Of a stretch of DNA of 64,000 bases, positions 36,157 to 45,000 are shown piece by piece. Each line of letters opens with the position of its first letter. Position 1 is the stretch's first letter. The notes beneath the pieces are model-generated. The model worked only from the letters and a program-made list of their open reading frames with translations, did no database searches and was not told where the DNA came from. Source of the DNA: Serratia nevei (lineage in GTDB: Bacteria; Pseudomonadota; Gammaproteobacteria; Enterobacterales; Enterobacteriaceae). Position numbers and translations under genes: made by a program. The stretch is from assembly GCF_037948395.1 (NCBI RefSeq), contig NZ_CP149941.1, positions 1-64,000 of the forward strand, read 5' to 3'.

Positions 36157-36977
36157 CGACCTTTATTGGGAGTATCAACAAATTGAAATCAATAATCTTC
36201 ATCTCTTCCCTATTGGCCTCCGTCCCCCCTGCCTTTGGTGGACTCGTGTACGACTTAAATGCCAGATCATTAACAATCACGCCTGGTGGGCCTGACGTCC
36301 AGTACAACGGCATGAGTTATGTGCCTCCTGGTCGAGCCTTCCTTGTCTACCCCGCGCCCGCTGACCGATCCGGTAACATAGTTCTTTCGGGCGGCGCCCC
36401 TGCCTGGCAGGTATTCAGTGCTCACTTCAGCGGTGCTAATCCTACTACTATTTCGTGGACCACCTTCTATAACAATTCGAACCCCAAGACAGTATTCACG
36501 AGCCCCGATATGATATACCTAGCTCGAACCAACCCTATCGTCACCCAGGTCTGTTTGTTCAACGCTGTGGGCGGTGGCCGTTATAACAACCTTGGCAGCT
36601 GCTTCCCCATCGACAAGTTGGCTACGCCAAATAGCTGCACTGTTTCCGTCGGCCCTGAAATCCCGTTCGGGACCGTGCCGTCCGGTGCGGGGCAACTCCA
36701 AAATGCTGTCACCGGATCTGTTCGATGCACTGATAGTGCACCTGTCCGGGTTACTGTCGGCTCCGTGGGTTTAACCCAATCACGAATTGACCTGGTCCCT
36801 GGACAATTGTTCGCGGATATGACTATCAATGGTCTGGTGGGGCTCCCAGGCGCGACGCTCCAAGCTGTCGGGAACTCGAATACCAATTTTACCGTAGGAG
36901 CTGTTCTAACGGTCTCCAATGGAACTCCCGGAGGGGCGTATAGGGGGAATGCTGTAGTACAGGTTGAATGGTTCTAG
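36153..36977 (+). CDS. Fimbrial tip adhesin (MrpH-like)
   Basis: 274 aa, the length of Proteus MrpH (275 aa). Signal segment to PPAFGG; N-terminal receptor-binding domain ~30-150 ending with a Cys (QVCLFNAVGGGRYNNLGSC); C-terminal pilin domain from NSCTVSVGPEIPFGTV, ending VVQVEWF. It should cap the fimbria. MrpH binds zinc through three His; only one His is visible in the whole protein here, so that metal site is absent. The start overlaps the RT remnant stop and no Shine-Dalgarno is seen, so translation probably depended on coupling to the upstream reading frame, which is now broken. Confidence 0.8.
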   Translation: MTTFIGSINKLKSIIFISSLLASVPPAFGGLVYDLNARSLTITPGGPDVQYNGMSYVPPGRAFLVYPAPADRSGNIVLSGGAPAWQVFSAHFSGANPTTISWTTFYNNSNPKTVFTSPDMIYLARTNPIVTQVCLFNAVGGGRYNNLGSCFPIDKLATPNSCTVSVGPEIPFGTVPSGAGQLQNAVTGSVRCTDSAPVRVTVGSVGLTQSRIDLVPGQLFADMTINGLVGLPGATLQAVGNSNTNFTVGAVLTVSNGTPGGAYRGNAVVQVEWF

Positions 36978-37169
36978 AACCCAAGCTCGTGGGGCACTAC
37001 TGTTTTTGATTTTGTACGGGAGTTTAAAACGGCAAGCCGTAAATGGCATGAGCCTAGCCCTCTGTTTCTGTAGTTGAGATTCGAATATCGTTCTCATCTT
37101 AATTGTCAATTCTTGACCTATGAAGTGACGGAAAGCAAACATAAAAGATGAATGGGAGAAATATTGTAC

Positions 37170-37571
37170 ATGGCCAAAAATTGGGTTCGAAGAACTTTGA
37201 TCGTGCTAACCGTCACCTATCTATGTGTTGGATGTAGTACCTCGTCCACAAACAAACAATCCAACCGTGATCTGACAACATCAACTACTGATATAACTAC
37301 TGAGGCTGAACGTCTACAGCGCTGCAGCGCCGAGCTCGAAGCGCAAAAAACCGTTAACCGGGAACAGTACGACAAACAGCGTGCTGAGTTTGACCGCTTG
37401 ATGAGCGGTGCGGCGCAATATGCCACCGTTCGTGGGCGGGTTGATGGTGTCACCCAAGATACCGTTGATGCCATGTACCGTTTCCGGGTCAATTTGCTCT
37501 GCGCCTCGATCAATCAGTCTGTACTCACCAACCTGGCTACGCGTGGTGAACGGGAAGTACCCGCCAAATGA
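37170..37571 (+). CDS. Small lipoprotein of the fimbrial locus
   Basis: 133 aa from ATG 37170 with GGGAGAA upstream (an ATG at 37152 is in the same frame). Signal peptide with lipobox LCVGC, then a Ser/Thr-rich linker and a helical, charged region (AERLQRCSAELEAQKTVNREQYDKQRAEFDRLM). Its stop overlaps the next start by 4 bp, so the two act together. Reminiscent of YfhG/QseG-like helical lipoproteins, but not identified. Confidence 0.7.
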   Translation: MAKNWVRRTLIVLTVTYLCVGCSTSSTNKQSNRDLTTSTTDITTEAERLQRCSAELEAQKTVNREQYDKQRAEFDRLMSGAAQYATVRGRVDGVTQDTVDAMYRFRVNLLCASINQSVLTNLATRGEREVPAK

Positions 37572-39109
37572 ACACACTGGTAAGAGAAGTCAACAGGGCT
37601 AACCGTCGTTGGCCCGCTCCCTGGTGGCTGATGCTGCTGACCGTGCTGCCTGGAGTAGGGGCAGCCAACTCGCCGGACGACAATGGCATCCCTGGTTTGC
37701 TACAGTTCGCTGAAAAATATAACGAATCACCACTGCCAGCCTCGCCGGCGGCAACGTCGGCTACGCCGAAAAAGAAATCGCCTGCTCCGACGACCGCTTT
37801 GTCTACGAGAGAAGACCGCCAAAGAGACCATCGTCTCCAGCAACAACAGCACGACAAGATTGCGGCATTGGAGCTGCAGGTGTTGCGGTTAACCGTGGAG
37901 CGCGATGCGGCGGTGTTGAAAGCGAAGACGGTGCAAGTCGCCAAGCCACAAGTGACACCTCCCATGACCGTGCCCGACCTGGCCGGATTACAGCACCTGG
38001 TACAGAGGTTGCGCCAGGCTGTCGGGATGACGCTAAGTGAACAACAGGCCAAGGATCTGGTTGCCCGGGCTCGTACGCGGGAGGTTGCCGCCAACGAGGT
38101 ATTGCGCGAGGCTACGCATCAGAATCAGTCGTTGCAACAACAATTGACGTCGTATCGACAGCAGCACGACGCCGCCAGCAAGGCACTGCTGGCGGCAGAT
38201 GAACGCCGTGACGCACTGCAAAAGCAACTGGCTTCCCTGCAACAAGAACAATCCACCTGGAAATCCGATCTGGCGGCGGCTCAGGCGTTGATCCAGCAGG
38301 GTAAAGAGAGTGATTCTGCCCTGCGTAAAGAACTCGGTCATGTGACTGCCCGTGCCGACAAAATGCAGTCAGCACTCGATGTCAGCCAAGCTGAGTTGGT
38401 AAAGATCCGGGCAGAGCATAAAACTCCGTCATCAGATCAAGGGCAAGAGCCCGTGGTTCGGTTGGATGATGACATTAACCGACAGTCCTATGCTGCCGGT
38501 GTAACGCTGTCACGGGACATCCAGTCTTTGCAGGATGAGCATCGAAGCTGGGGGGTTACGGTGAATAAACAGGCCTTGTTGGCAGGCATTGTTGATGGGG
38601 TGACTGGCTCGATCAGGTTGTCGCCGGAAGCATTATCGTGGGCACAGGCTTCTGCGGATGCGGCACTCAATAACGCTCGTACCTCGGTCATGAAACACCA
38701 ACAGGAGGCGGGTGACAAATACCTTGCCGAGTTTAAACGCCAGACTGGGGTGAAAAAATCCCCACAGGGGTTCTGGTTCCGTATTGATTACCCTGGGGAT
38801 ACGCCTATTTCGGAGGATGCCGTGGTATCTGTCGTCGTTAAGGAAGCGCTGACGGATGGCACTGTTGTACAGGATATGGAGACAAGTGATCGAGTGTTGT
38901 CTCAGCCATTGCAAGATTTTCCTCCGCTTTTCCAAGCGGCGATTAAAGAGCTTAAAAATCATGGGTCATTGACGATGGTGGTGCCGCCGGCGCTGGCCTA
39001 CGGCGAAAAGGGCTACCCACCGAAGGTGCCGCCCAATGCTACTGTTGTATACACCCTACGCATTGATGATGCCTATATGATAGAGACATCGCCGGCAAAG
39101 AAGTTATAG
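37568..39109 (+). CDS. Coiled-coil protein with degenerate FKBP-type PPIase domain
   Basis: 513 aa. Signal peptide (WWLMLLTVLPGVGA); Pro/Ala/Lys linker; Gln-rich coiled coil ~85-300; FKBP_N-like dimer segment (RQSYAAGVTLSRDI ... VNKQALLAGIVDGVTG) ~305-385; FKBP_C ~400-505 ending PPNATVVYTLRIDDA. Compared with FkpA, the active-site Phe-Asp pair (FDNS) is replaced by VVQDM and the conserved Trp is missing, while the VVPPALAYGEKG loop is kept, so catalysis is doubtful and a chaperone or scaffold role is more likely. Four-base overlap with the lipoprotein gene. It is the last gene of the fimbrial cluster and possibly serves pilin folding (inference). Confidence 0.78.
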   Translation: MNTLVREVNRANRRWPAPWWLMLLTVLPGVGAANSPDDNGIPGLLQFAEKYNESPLPASPAATSATPKKKSPAPTTALSTREDRQRDHRLQQQQHDKIAALELQVLRLTVERDAAVLKAKTVQVAKPQVTPPMTVPDLAGLQHLVQRLRQAVGMTLSEQQAKDLVARARTREVAANEVLREATHQNQSLQQQLTSYRQQHDAASKALLAADERRDALQKQLASLQQEQSTWKSDLAAAQALIQQGKESDSALRKELGHVTARADKMQSALDVSQAELVKIRAEHKTPSSDQGQEPVVRLDDDINRQSYAAGVTLSRDIQSLQDEHRSWGVTVNKQALLAGIVDGVTGSIRLSPEALSWAQASADAALNNARTSVMKHQQEAGDKYLAEFKRQTGVKKSPQGFWFRIDYPGDTPISEDAVVSVVVKEALTDGTVVQDMETSDRVLSQPLQDFPPLFQAAIKELKNHGSLTMVVPPALAYGEKGYPPKVPPNATVVYTLRIDDAYMIETSPAKKL

Positions 39110-39154
39110 GCCGATAGACTGCAGTAGTATCGTTAGGAAAAAGATTACGACAAA

Positions 39155-39240
39155 AAGAAATCCCCTGATATTAACGCGCAAACTTGGCGGAATGACGAGA
39201 ATATCAGGGGACCCCTAAATAGAGGGCTTTGCAAAAACGC
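39155..39240 (-). ncRNA. inc: Antisense Inc RNA of an IncI/IncL/M-like replicon
   Basis: A perfect 11-bp stem (39162-39172 with 39200-39210) encloses a loop that reads TTGGCGGAA on the plus strand (39184-39192). On the minus strand the stem-loop is followed by ATTTCTTTTTG, a terminator-like end, so the minus strand would make a short antisense RNA. The loop complement TTCCGCCA recurs at 39295-39302, as in the leader-RNA/pseudoknot control of IncI, IncB and IncL/M rep genes (known mechanism), where the antisense RNA blocks pseudoknot formation. The 5' boundary is approximate. Confidence 0.7.
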
Positions 39241-39294
39241 CTCTATTTCTATTCTAGAGTATACATTTTAGGCTTTGTCAACGCAAATAGATAT

Positions 39295-39302
39295 TTCCGC
39301 CA
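39295..39302 (+). promoter_or_regulatory. Candidate pseudoknot partner of the Inc stem-loop
   Basis: TTCCGCCA is complementary over 8 nt to the loop TGGCGGAA (39185-39192). In IncI/B/L/M plasmids such pairing activates rep translation. It lies shortly before the TTG at 39317. Confidence 0.6.
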
Positions 39303-39316
39303 TAAGACTGGAAAAT

Positions 39317-40246
39317 TTGACGGTAGCTAGCACCCCACATTCAGCTGGGATTCCCCACACCATACGAAAAATTCATCGCCATCACCGGCCACAATTTTGT
39401 GGGGCGTTGCCTCGCCATGTTGCTGTGAGGCGATTTTGCGCCGCATTGGCAAAACATGATTGGAATCGAAACCGATTCATAGTGGCCATGCGCCAACAAA
39501 ATGGTCAACGATTAGCCGTTCGTTCAGAACGTCGCGAAACTTTTGATGCACTGGCTATGGCTGTATTAGCCTACTGTGATTACAACCCAGACAGCGAATA
39601 TCTATTTGAGGTTATGTGTGGCGTAGAACAATTAGCACGTCTTACAGGACAACTCCACCAGGGGAGGGACCAGCGAAAAACGTATGATCCTGTGCTCAAG
39701 GCATTAGGTGATTGGGAGCGTGCGGGGCTAATCATAATCCTCCGTGGATTTGACCCTGATACACGACAGCACAAAGCCATGCGCATTTGGGTCCGCCCAG
39801 CCTTCTTTGATGGGATGGGCATATCTATATCTGCACTTAGAGATACGGTCACGGCGTTTCGCCGTTGGCTTGAGCGTAAAGGATTGAGGGAAAGTCGTCA
39901 CACTCTTTATGCTCGGCATGTTATGCGTATTGCTAACAGCAATGTAGCTCAACTGGATAAGCATCAATCCTTGAAACGTCTGCTGCGGAAGATTCGTCAC
40001 GTCGTCGTGGGAGATGATGCAAGCCTCTTGGCTGAGAAGAGACGATTGACAGCAGCACTGAGTGCAAAACAGGCTGACAGAATTCGAGAGCCGTCTCTGA
40101 CTGCTGAGATACGCTACTATCGCTGGCGTAATACTCGACCCATCGCGGTGTACTTGCCGTTAGAACAAAATCTCCGAAAAACCTTTCCCAATATAGTGGG
40201 AGAGAACTGGTTTCAACTTCTCCTGGACCATTTGCCCATGGAGTGA
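39317..40246 (+). CDS. repA: Plasmid replication protein RepA (IncI/L/M-like)
   Basis: About 309 aa. Text such as LARLTGQLHQGRDQRKTYDPVLKALGDWERAGLIIILRGFDPDTRQHKAMRIWVRPAFFDGMGISISALRDTVTAFRRWLERKGLRES is that of a RepA/RepZ-type initiator with a winged helix and a basic helical C-terminal half. The start is uncertain. The open frame begins with TTG 39275 (stop two codons upstream), which would put the pseudoknot sequence inside the gene; TTG 39317 after CTGGAAAA lies just behind the pseudoknot, as in related plasmids, and is preferred. This is the third replication gene of the window. Origin DNA is expected in the 40247-40500 gap. Confidence 0.75.
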   Translation: MTVASTPHSAGIPHTIRKIHRHHRPQFCGALPRHVAVRRFCAALAKHDWNRNRFIVAMRQQNGQRLAVRSERRETFDALAMAVLAYCDYNPDSEYLFEVMCGVEQLARLTGQLHQGRDQRKTYDPVLKALGDWERAGLIIILRGFDPDTRQHKAMRIWVRPAFFDGMGISISALRDTVTAFRRWLERKGLRESRHTLYARHVMRIANSNVAQLDKHQSLKRLLRKIRHVVVGDDASLLAEKRRLTAALSAKQADRIREPSLTAEIRYYRWRNTRPIAVYLPLEQNLRKTFPNIVGENWFQLLLDHLPME

Positions 40247-41040
40247 TTGGTCTCTTGTCCCACATATCCAGGAGCCGCGTTCCTTTGCTTCTGCTCATCC
40301 TCCTTTTCTGCCATCGTGGATTGCTATAATTTTTTACTTCTTCGCCAACGGATGCTAGGCATCCTTGCGCATTAAACAACCTATTAACTTCGTTTCGTGG
40401 TTCATCCCACGATTAAATTCGATGTTAAATCATGAACAAACTACCTTTTTATAAAAAAGGTGATAAGCCGGCTAAACCGGCTTTATCACAGACATGTTTC
40501 ATGAATACTAATAAAAAATGGGGGGGGCTACAGCTAGCTGTTGAGTTCAATATTATCGGTATAACGCACTTAATTAGCTGGTTTCTACTTGCGTTTTTTT
40601 GTGAATAGCAGTTTTCGAGTACATAGGTTTTTTCTTTTTTTTATGTGCAAGAAAAAACAAAAAAAAGAAAAAATTAAAAGAAAAATACAAACCAGAAGCA
40701 TTAACATAAAATAACCCCACTTGATAAAATAAATGATGTAATTGGAGTGGAAATAAGAATAAAAGTGCTGTGCATAGCGTTTTTATCTCTCAATGGTATG
40801 TCATTTTAAGTGTTATAGTAATGGTTGAATCGAAAGTCAATAATTAATAAATTCATATATGCTTGCTGAACTCATCAAAAAATATTATTGCTACAGATTT
40901 ATTACTCACGCATTTAATTGTCGCGATATATAATGTCGCAATGGGTGCATTGTGAACCTATTACAATCGCTTGTCATGTTTTTGCAAGGTGTCTAAAAAA
41001 TGCCTTTAAAAATAAGATGGGTAATATAAAATAGATACGA
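40247..41040. other. AT-rich gap downstream of repA, candidate origin
   Basis: No gene seen. An imperfect hairpin (GTGATAAGCCGG / CCGGCTTTATCAC, ~40460-40488) may end the repA transcript. A run of eight G is at 40520-40527. The remainder is very AT-rich and contains the promoter side of the LuxR-type gene. No DnaA box of good quality was found. Confidence 0.4.
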
Positions 41041-41059
41041 GTGTACAGTCTTGATGTGT

Positions 41060-41076
41060 GGGGGGGGGGGGGGGGG
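41060..41076 (+). repeat. Homopolymer run of 17 G before the regulator gene
   Basis: Seventeen consecutive G lie 45 bp upstream of the preferred start codon of the LuxR-type gene. Such tracts slip during replication. Length changes would alter promoter or leader spacing, or the frame of the longer reading frame that passes through the tract from a GTG at 41041. Confidence 0.85.
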
Positions 41077-41121
41077 CGCAAAAGTAAGAAAGAAGATCTC
41101 ACACACTACCGGAGTAAAATA

Positions 41122-41706
41122 ATGGTTGAGATAAAAGATACTAATCAATATTACGTACAAGGACTCTCAAGTATTTTGCAGGAGATATTGCCCGCGATGT
41201 TAAAATCAGTCCGACAAGCAGAAGATCCTAAAGTAGTTTTGATATCCGATGACATGTCTATATTAAATCACTATTGCTTAAAAGATGATGACACACCTGT
41301 TTTTTATTTTTCTCTTATTGACAAGAGAAGTAGAGTCATTCACAAATCATGTTCACATGAGTGTGGGGTGATTTATAAACAAGATACAATTGAGGAAGTA
41401 GTTGATAAAGTAAAAAGAGTTATTCTATCCTTTTACAAAGACCCCAGTGAATTTAAAAGAAAATTTCATAACGACTGTTATTTGAAAAGCATTACCAGCC
41501 AGGAGGCTAGAATATTGAACTGCATAAAAAATGGTTTTTCCCCAAAAGAAATTGCCGATATTTTAAAAATTAGCATCAAAACTGTAAGCACTCATAAGCA
41601 AAAAGTGATGGGTAAGCTGTCATTTTCACGTAATATGGATTTGGTTGACTGGCTGCGGAAGGGGGGCGTTGAATATATAAGTAACATTCGTAAAGATGGG
41701 ATCTAA
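41122..41706 (+). CDS. LuxR-type transcriptional regulator
   Basis: 194 aa from ATG 41122 with GGAG upstream. N-terminal region resembles a degenerate receiver-like fold (DPKVVLISDDMSILNHY, DTPVFYFSLIDKRS). C-terminal LuxR HTH: ITSQEARILNCIKNGFSPKEIADILKISIKTVSTHKQKVMGKLSF, with the conserved Glu, Gly and I-S-x-K-T-V-x-x-H pattern. The frame remains open upstream through the 17-G run to a GTG at 41041, giving a possible 221-aa form with a Gly tract. It converges on the Cry-like toxin gene 44 bp away and is the obvious candidate regulator of the toxin island (inference). Confidence 0.85.
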   Translation: MVEIKDTNQYYVQGLSSILQEILPAMLKSVRQAEDPKVVLISDDMSILNHYCLKDDDTPVFYFSLIDKRSRVIHKSCSHECGVIYKQDTIEEVVDKVKRVILSFYKDPSEFKRKFHNDCYLKSITSQEARILNCIKNGFSPKEIADILKISIKTVSTHKQKVMGKLSFSRNMDLVDWLRKGGVEYISNIRKDGI

Positions 41707-41750
41707 ATATAAATGATCCCATTTTTAATTGTTAATTTGAAAGCGGGTCT

Positions 41751-43754
41751 TTAATCAAATACAACTTCAAGGTTCAAGCTAGCAAATGATGAGTCACCAT
41801 CAATTGATATTTTTACATCAAGATAGTCATCAATAATAAGATTGTAAGGGTGGAAAGTATCTAGTTTAGATAAATAAAATATTTTATCTTCACTATCCTC
41901 CCATGAATGAATGCCTTTAACTTTAAAAAGTGACTCGCCATCGCTACCTTCTTTGATCTTTGAGAAATATATAAAGCCAGATGATATATCATTGTACGTT
42001 ATCCTTATTTTTTCGTAAAATGGTTCGATGTTATCACGGATGGCCATAAAAATTACCGGTGATATCGATTTTACTTTCCTTTTTCTTCCATGATTAAATA
42101 TTCTAAATGTAATTTGGTTAGTGGACCCTTTTATTGTGTTTATTACATTCTTTCCTGATTTAGGCTCTGCATATCCGCTGGATGGATTTATCGTAGTACC
42201 GATCAGGCCAGAGTTTAAACCAAGCTCACAAGTGAAACACGATATCGTATCATCATCTCCGAACTGTTGTGCAAAGCTGATTCCGGAAGCATGACGAAAG
42301 ATCTCTACAGGCAAGCTAATCCATACACCAGAATCTTCTTTACATGATTTCCCATTTTCATTTTGATTATGGATCACTAATCCACTACAAAAATAACCAG
42401 GCATAAAATTGGTGGCTTTAACAGGAGTCCCTAGATTTCGGTGTTTCCCTAATTTTAAAACTGCATTAGGGGATTGAAGAGTTAACTCATGAAGAGAACC
42501 ATAACCTCCTGTTTCTGAATAGATATTGTTAGGCATTTGTCCTGCATCTATCGCGGACACTAAAAAAGGATTGGTATTAAAATGGGTATTTATTCTTTGC
42601 TCAAGATCTCTCCCTACCTCACCATAACATACTTCGTAATTCATGTTTATTTCAGTGCCATCGGCAATGATATGCTGAACATTTAGACGATTTATTGCAT
42701 CTATATGACTGTAGCCAGAAATTTTCGTCATCATTGAAACTCGTTCTAAAATGCGCTGATTGGCCCATTTATGCGCGCTCATGTAGCTCATGCCAATAAT
42801 TTTTCTAGGCGCATACAATTCAACATCATTACGTGTATCCACAGTAAATCCAGTTTCTAACGCAGCACTCGATTTCACAGCAGTGATGTAAAAAGCGTAT
42901 CCATTTCGATAAAAAGCGTTGATGAATTCGTTAATGGCCGGCCAAACTTCATCACTGTCTGAACTAGCATTGTTTATTAAGTAGGAATAACGATTTTGCA
43001 CCTGCCGGTCAATTTCTTCTGTCCAGGATTTTATCACTCGCCGGAGTTCTGTTAAATTAAAGTTATAGAATTTTTCGTCCAACTCTAACGCCGCATAGTT
43101 TGACAATAAATCGTTATATGTAATAACAGCTAATGCAGCACAATGACAGTAGAAGGGCAAACCAGCTACTCGTTTTTCGTTGAGGTCGGGGATGAGGAAT
43201 AGATGCAATGAACTTTCGACGGTCTGCACAAATCCTGTAAAGCTGGCGATTAACTGAGTGCGTAGATCATCTCGCTGTAGTCGATTTTTTGTCGATAAAT
43301 ATGCATTGAGCACGTTTGAAAAACTGCGATGAGTATCAAAAATTCCATTGACTAAACCTTGCATCGTTTCGTAATGCCGTTGATCTATCATACCTCCTGC
43401 AATTTCTCTGATTACTTCCTCTACTGTAGGCTCTGGTGGTCCCTCCTTCTTTATTAGGTTGTTGAAAATATTGAACAATAAACCTATTCCAATTGAAACG
43501 AATCCCCCTACAATTGGTAAAGAGGCGCTAGATTTGGACAGGAAAGCCTCGATGAGACCGTTTGCGGCGCCAAGAGGATTTCCCTGGAATAGCCTTTCCA
43601 GGGCTGCTTTTGCACTACCACTGTTAGCCAGTAATACATCATTAATGTTTTTAGCAACGCTTGATAGCGTAAAAACCTCTTTTGGATCGGAGGATGATGG
43701 AAATAAAACTTTCGAATAGTCAACTACATGTGGTTTTTTCAAATTTGTAGGCAT
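41751..43754 (-). CDS. Cry-like (three-domain delta-endotoxin-type) protein
   Basis: 667 aa. Residues ~30-300 look like the helical-bundle domain I of Cry toxins: the hydrophobic hairpin helix LPIVGGFVSIGIGLLFNIF (79-97), followed by QRHYETMQGLVNGIFDTHRSF, then LPFYCHCAALAVITYNDLL (like the Cry LPLYAQAANLHLxLLRD helix) and LRRVIKSWTEEIDRQVQNRY, ending near FTVDTRNDVELY. The middle (~310-480) is beta-rich, as a domain II prism would be, and the last ~160 residues (TNQITFRIFNHG ... YNDISSGFIYFSKI ... LNLEVVFD) suit a jelly-roll domain III. No signal peptide. AT-rich and beside IS remnants. Cry family membership is by eye; other helical pore-formers are possible. Confidence 0.55.
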   Translation of the reverse strand: MPTNLKKPHVVDYSKVLFPSSSDPKEVFTLSSVAKNINDVLLANSGSAKAALERLFQGNPLGAANGLIEAFLSKSSASLPIVGGFVSIGIGLLFNIFNNLIKKEGPPEPTVEEVIREIAGGMIDQRHYETMQGLVNGIFDTHRSFSNVLNAYLSTKNRLQRDDLRTQLIASFTGFVQTVESSLHLFLIPDLNEKRVAGLPFYCHCAALAVITYNDLLSNYAALELDEKFYNFNLTELRRVIKSWTEEIDRQVQNRYSYLINNASSDSDEVWPAINEFINAFYRNGYAFYITAVKSSAALETGFTVDTRNDVELYAPRKIIGMSYMSAHKWANQRILERVSMMTKISGYSHIDAINRLNVQHIIADGTEINMNYEVCYGEVGRDLEQRINTHFNTNPFLVSAIDAGQMPNNIYSETGGYGSLHELTLQSPNAVLKLGKHRNLGTPVKATNFMPGYFCSGLVIHNQNENGKSCKEDSGVWISLPVEIFRHASGISFAQQFGDDDTISCFTCELGLNSGLIGTTINPSSGYAEPKSGKNVINTIKGSTNQITFRIFNHGRKRKVKSISPVIFMAIRDNIEPFYEKIRITYNDISSGFIYFSKIKEGSDGESLFKVKGIHSWEDSEDKIFYLSKLDTFHPYNLIIDDYLDVKISIDGDSSFASLNLEVVFD

Positions 43755-44198
43755 TAGTGTTAACTCCTTGGTTTGCTTGCGATATAAATTTTCAAGGGCG
43801 TGATTGTTGTGGCTTAATGGTTTTAAATATGCAAATGAACGTGACGTTCATGAGGGAAACAGAATACAGCTTATGTGCTATTGGCTGTCAAGATGATTAA
43901 CAAAGATAACTTATGGTTTGGTTTTTTTTATCGATAACTTCCATTTTGCGATTTTTAGTGTCGTTATTTCATGAATTGGAATAGCGCCTGATTTTTAATT
44001 AGGAATTTAAGATGTTATTAATTTATAGATGCTCCTATTTAACCTAAAAATTCTCGCAGTAGTTCAAAATGTTTTTTAGGTGCTTCGGTGGAAGAGCTAT
44101 ATCTATACATGTAAACGTGTAGTTTGGATTTACTACTTGTTCTGATCTGCTCCCCGTTGGTTAGTACACCCCAATGTTAGTAATGCCTTCATAAGCCA
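43755..44198. other. Promoter side of the Cry-like gene
   Basis: AT-rich, no gene. It holds the leftward promoter of the toxin-like gene; AAGGAGTTAAC lies just before its start. Confidence 0.4.
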
Positions 44199-44570
44199 CA
44201 TGAAGATATCCTCTAGGAAGAAGCGTTTTTCCGACGAACAGATCATCAGTATTCTTCGCGAGGCTGAAACCGGGATACCCGCCCGTGAACTCTGCCGCAA
44301 GCCCACCATTTCCGCTGCCACTTTTTACACCTGACGTAAGAAGTATAGCGGTATAGATGTATGGATGTGTGGATGTACCTGAGGTTAAATGCCTGAAGTT
44401 GCTTGAAGAAGAGAACGCAAAACTAAAGAAGCTGCTTGCCGAAGCCATGCTGGATAAGGAAGCGCTTCAGGTGGTCAGAAGCGGGGAGCAGTAGTGTTGA
44501 TGTGTGATGCGACCGGTCTGTCGCAACGTCGTGCCTGCAGGCTGACAGATTTGTTCCTGTCGACCTGCCG
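44199..44570 (+). pseudogene. IS407-group IS3 element, orfA and orfB 5' remnant
   Basis: MKISSRKKRFSDEQIISILREAETGIPARELCRKPTISAATFYT then a stop (TGA for Trp), a short insertion repeating GGATGTGTGGATG, then PEVKCLKLLEEENAKLKKLLAEAMLDKEALQVV. The orfB start CDATGLSQRRACRLTDL follows and breaks off. Inactive; it marks the edge of the toxin island. Confidence 0.82.
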
Positions 44571-44743
44571 CTATTTATAACGATTGGCAAAGTTATTCAC
44601 TGCGGCTGAATTCTTGGAGTTAAATGGATGGTATAAAGCAGAGTTATTTATAAGATAACGTCATGATGTTAAATTTTTCCCAGGTGGCCTTAGGTGGTAA
44701 ATGAGCTACTTAGATTTTACATCGTTATGCGTTTTTAGTTTTT

Positions 44744-44775
44744 AATCTCGCACCTTGTTCTTTTGCGAGATTTTT
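44744..44775 (+). terminator. Rho-independent terminator
   Basis: 9-bp stem AATCTCGCA/TGCGAGATT followed by TTTT. Confidence 0.7.
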
Positions 44776-44871
44776 GTGCTTTTATTTGAAATGGCTGGAC
44801 TGTCAACTGATGTTGTATAAACTGACTAGACTGGTATCGCGCCAGCCATAATAATTATGAGAAGCCAGTTT

Positions 44872-44909
44872 AACCCTGTGACCTCCTTGTCGTTTCAGGG
44901 TTTTTTTTT
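44872..44909 (+). terminator. Rho-independent terminator
   Basis: 7-bp stem AACCCTG/CAGGGTT followed by a run of T reaching 44909. It lies ahead of the convergent end of the gene at 45001-45684. With the previous one it forms a double terminator without a clear rightward gene. Confidence 0.7.
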
Positions 44910-45000
44910 GAGTGGATATTTCCTGGGTGTTTATTTTTAGCTTCTCTTTAAATCACCACCTGATATCGTTCATAATAATTATAGTTATTCCTATTTTTTG

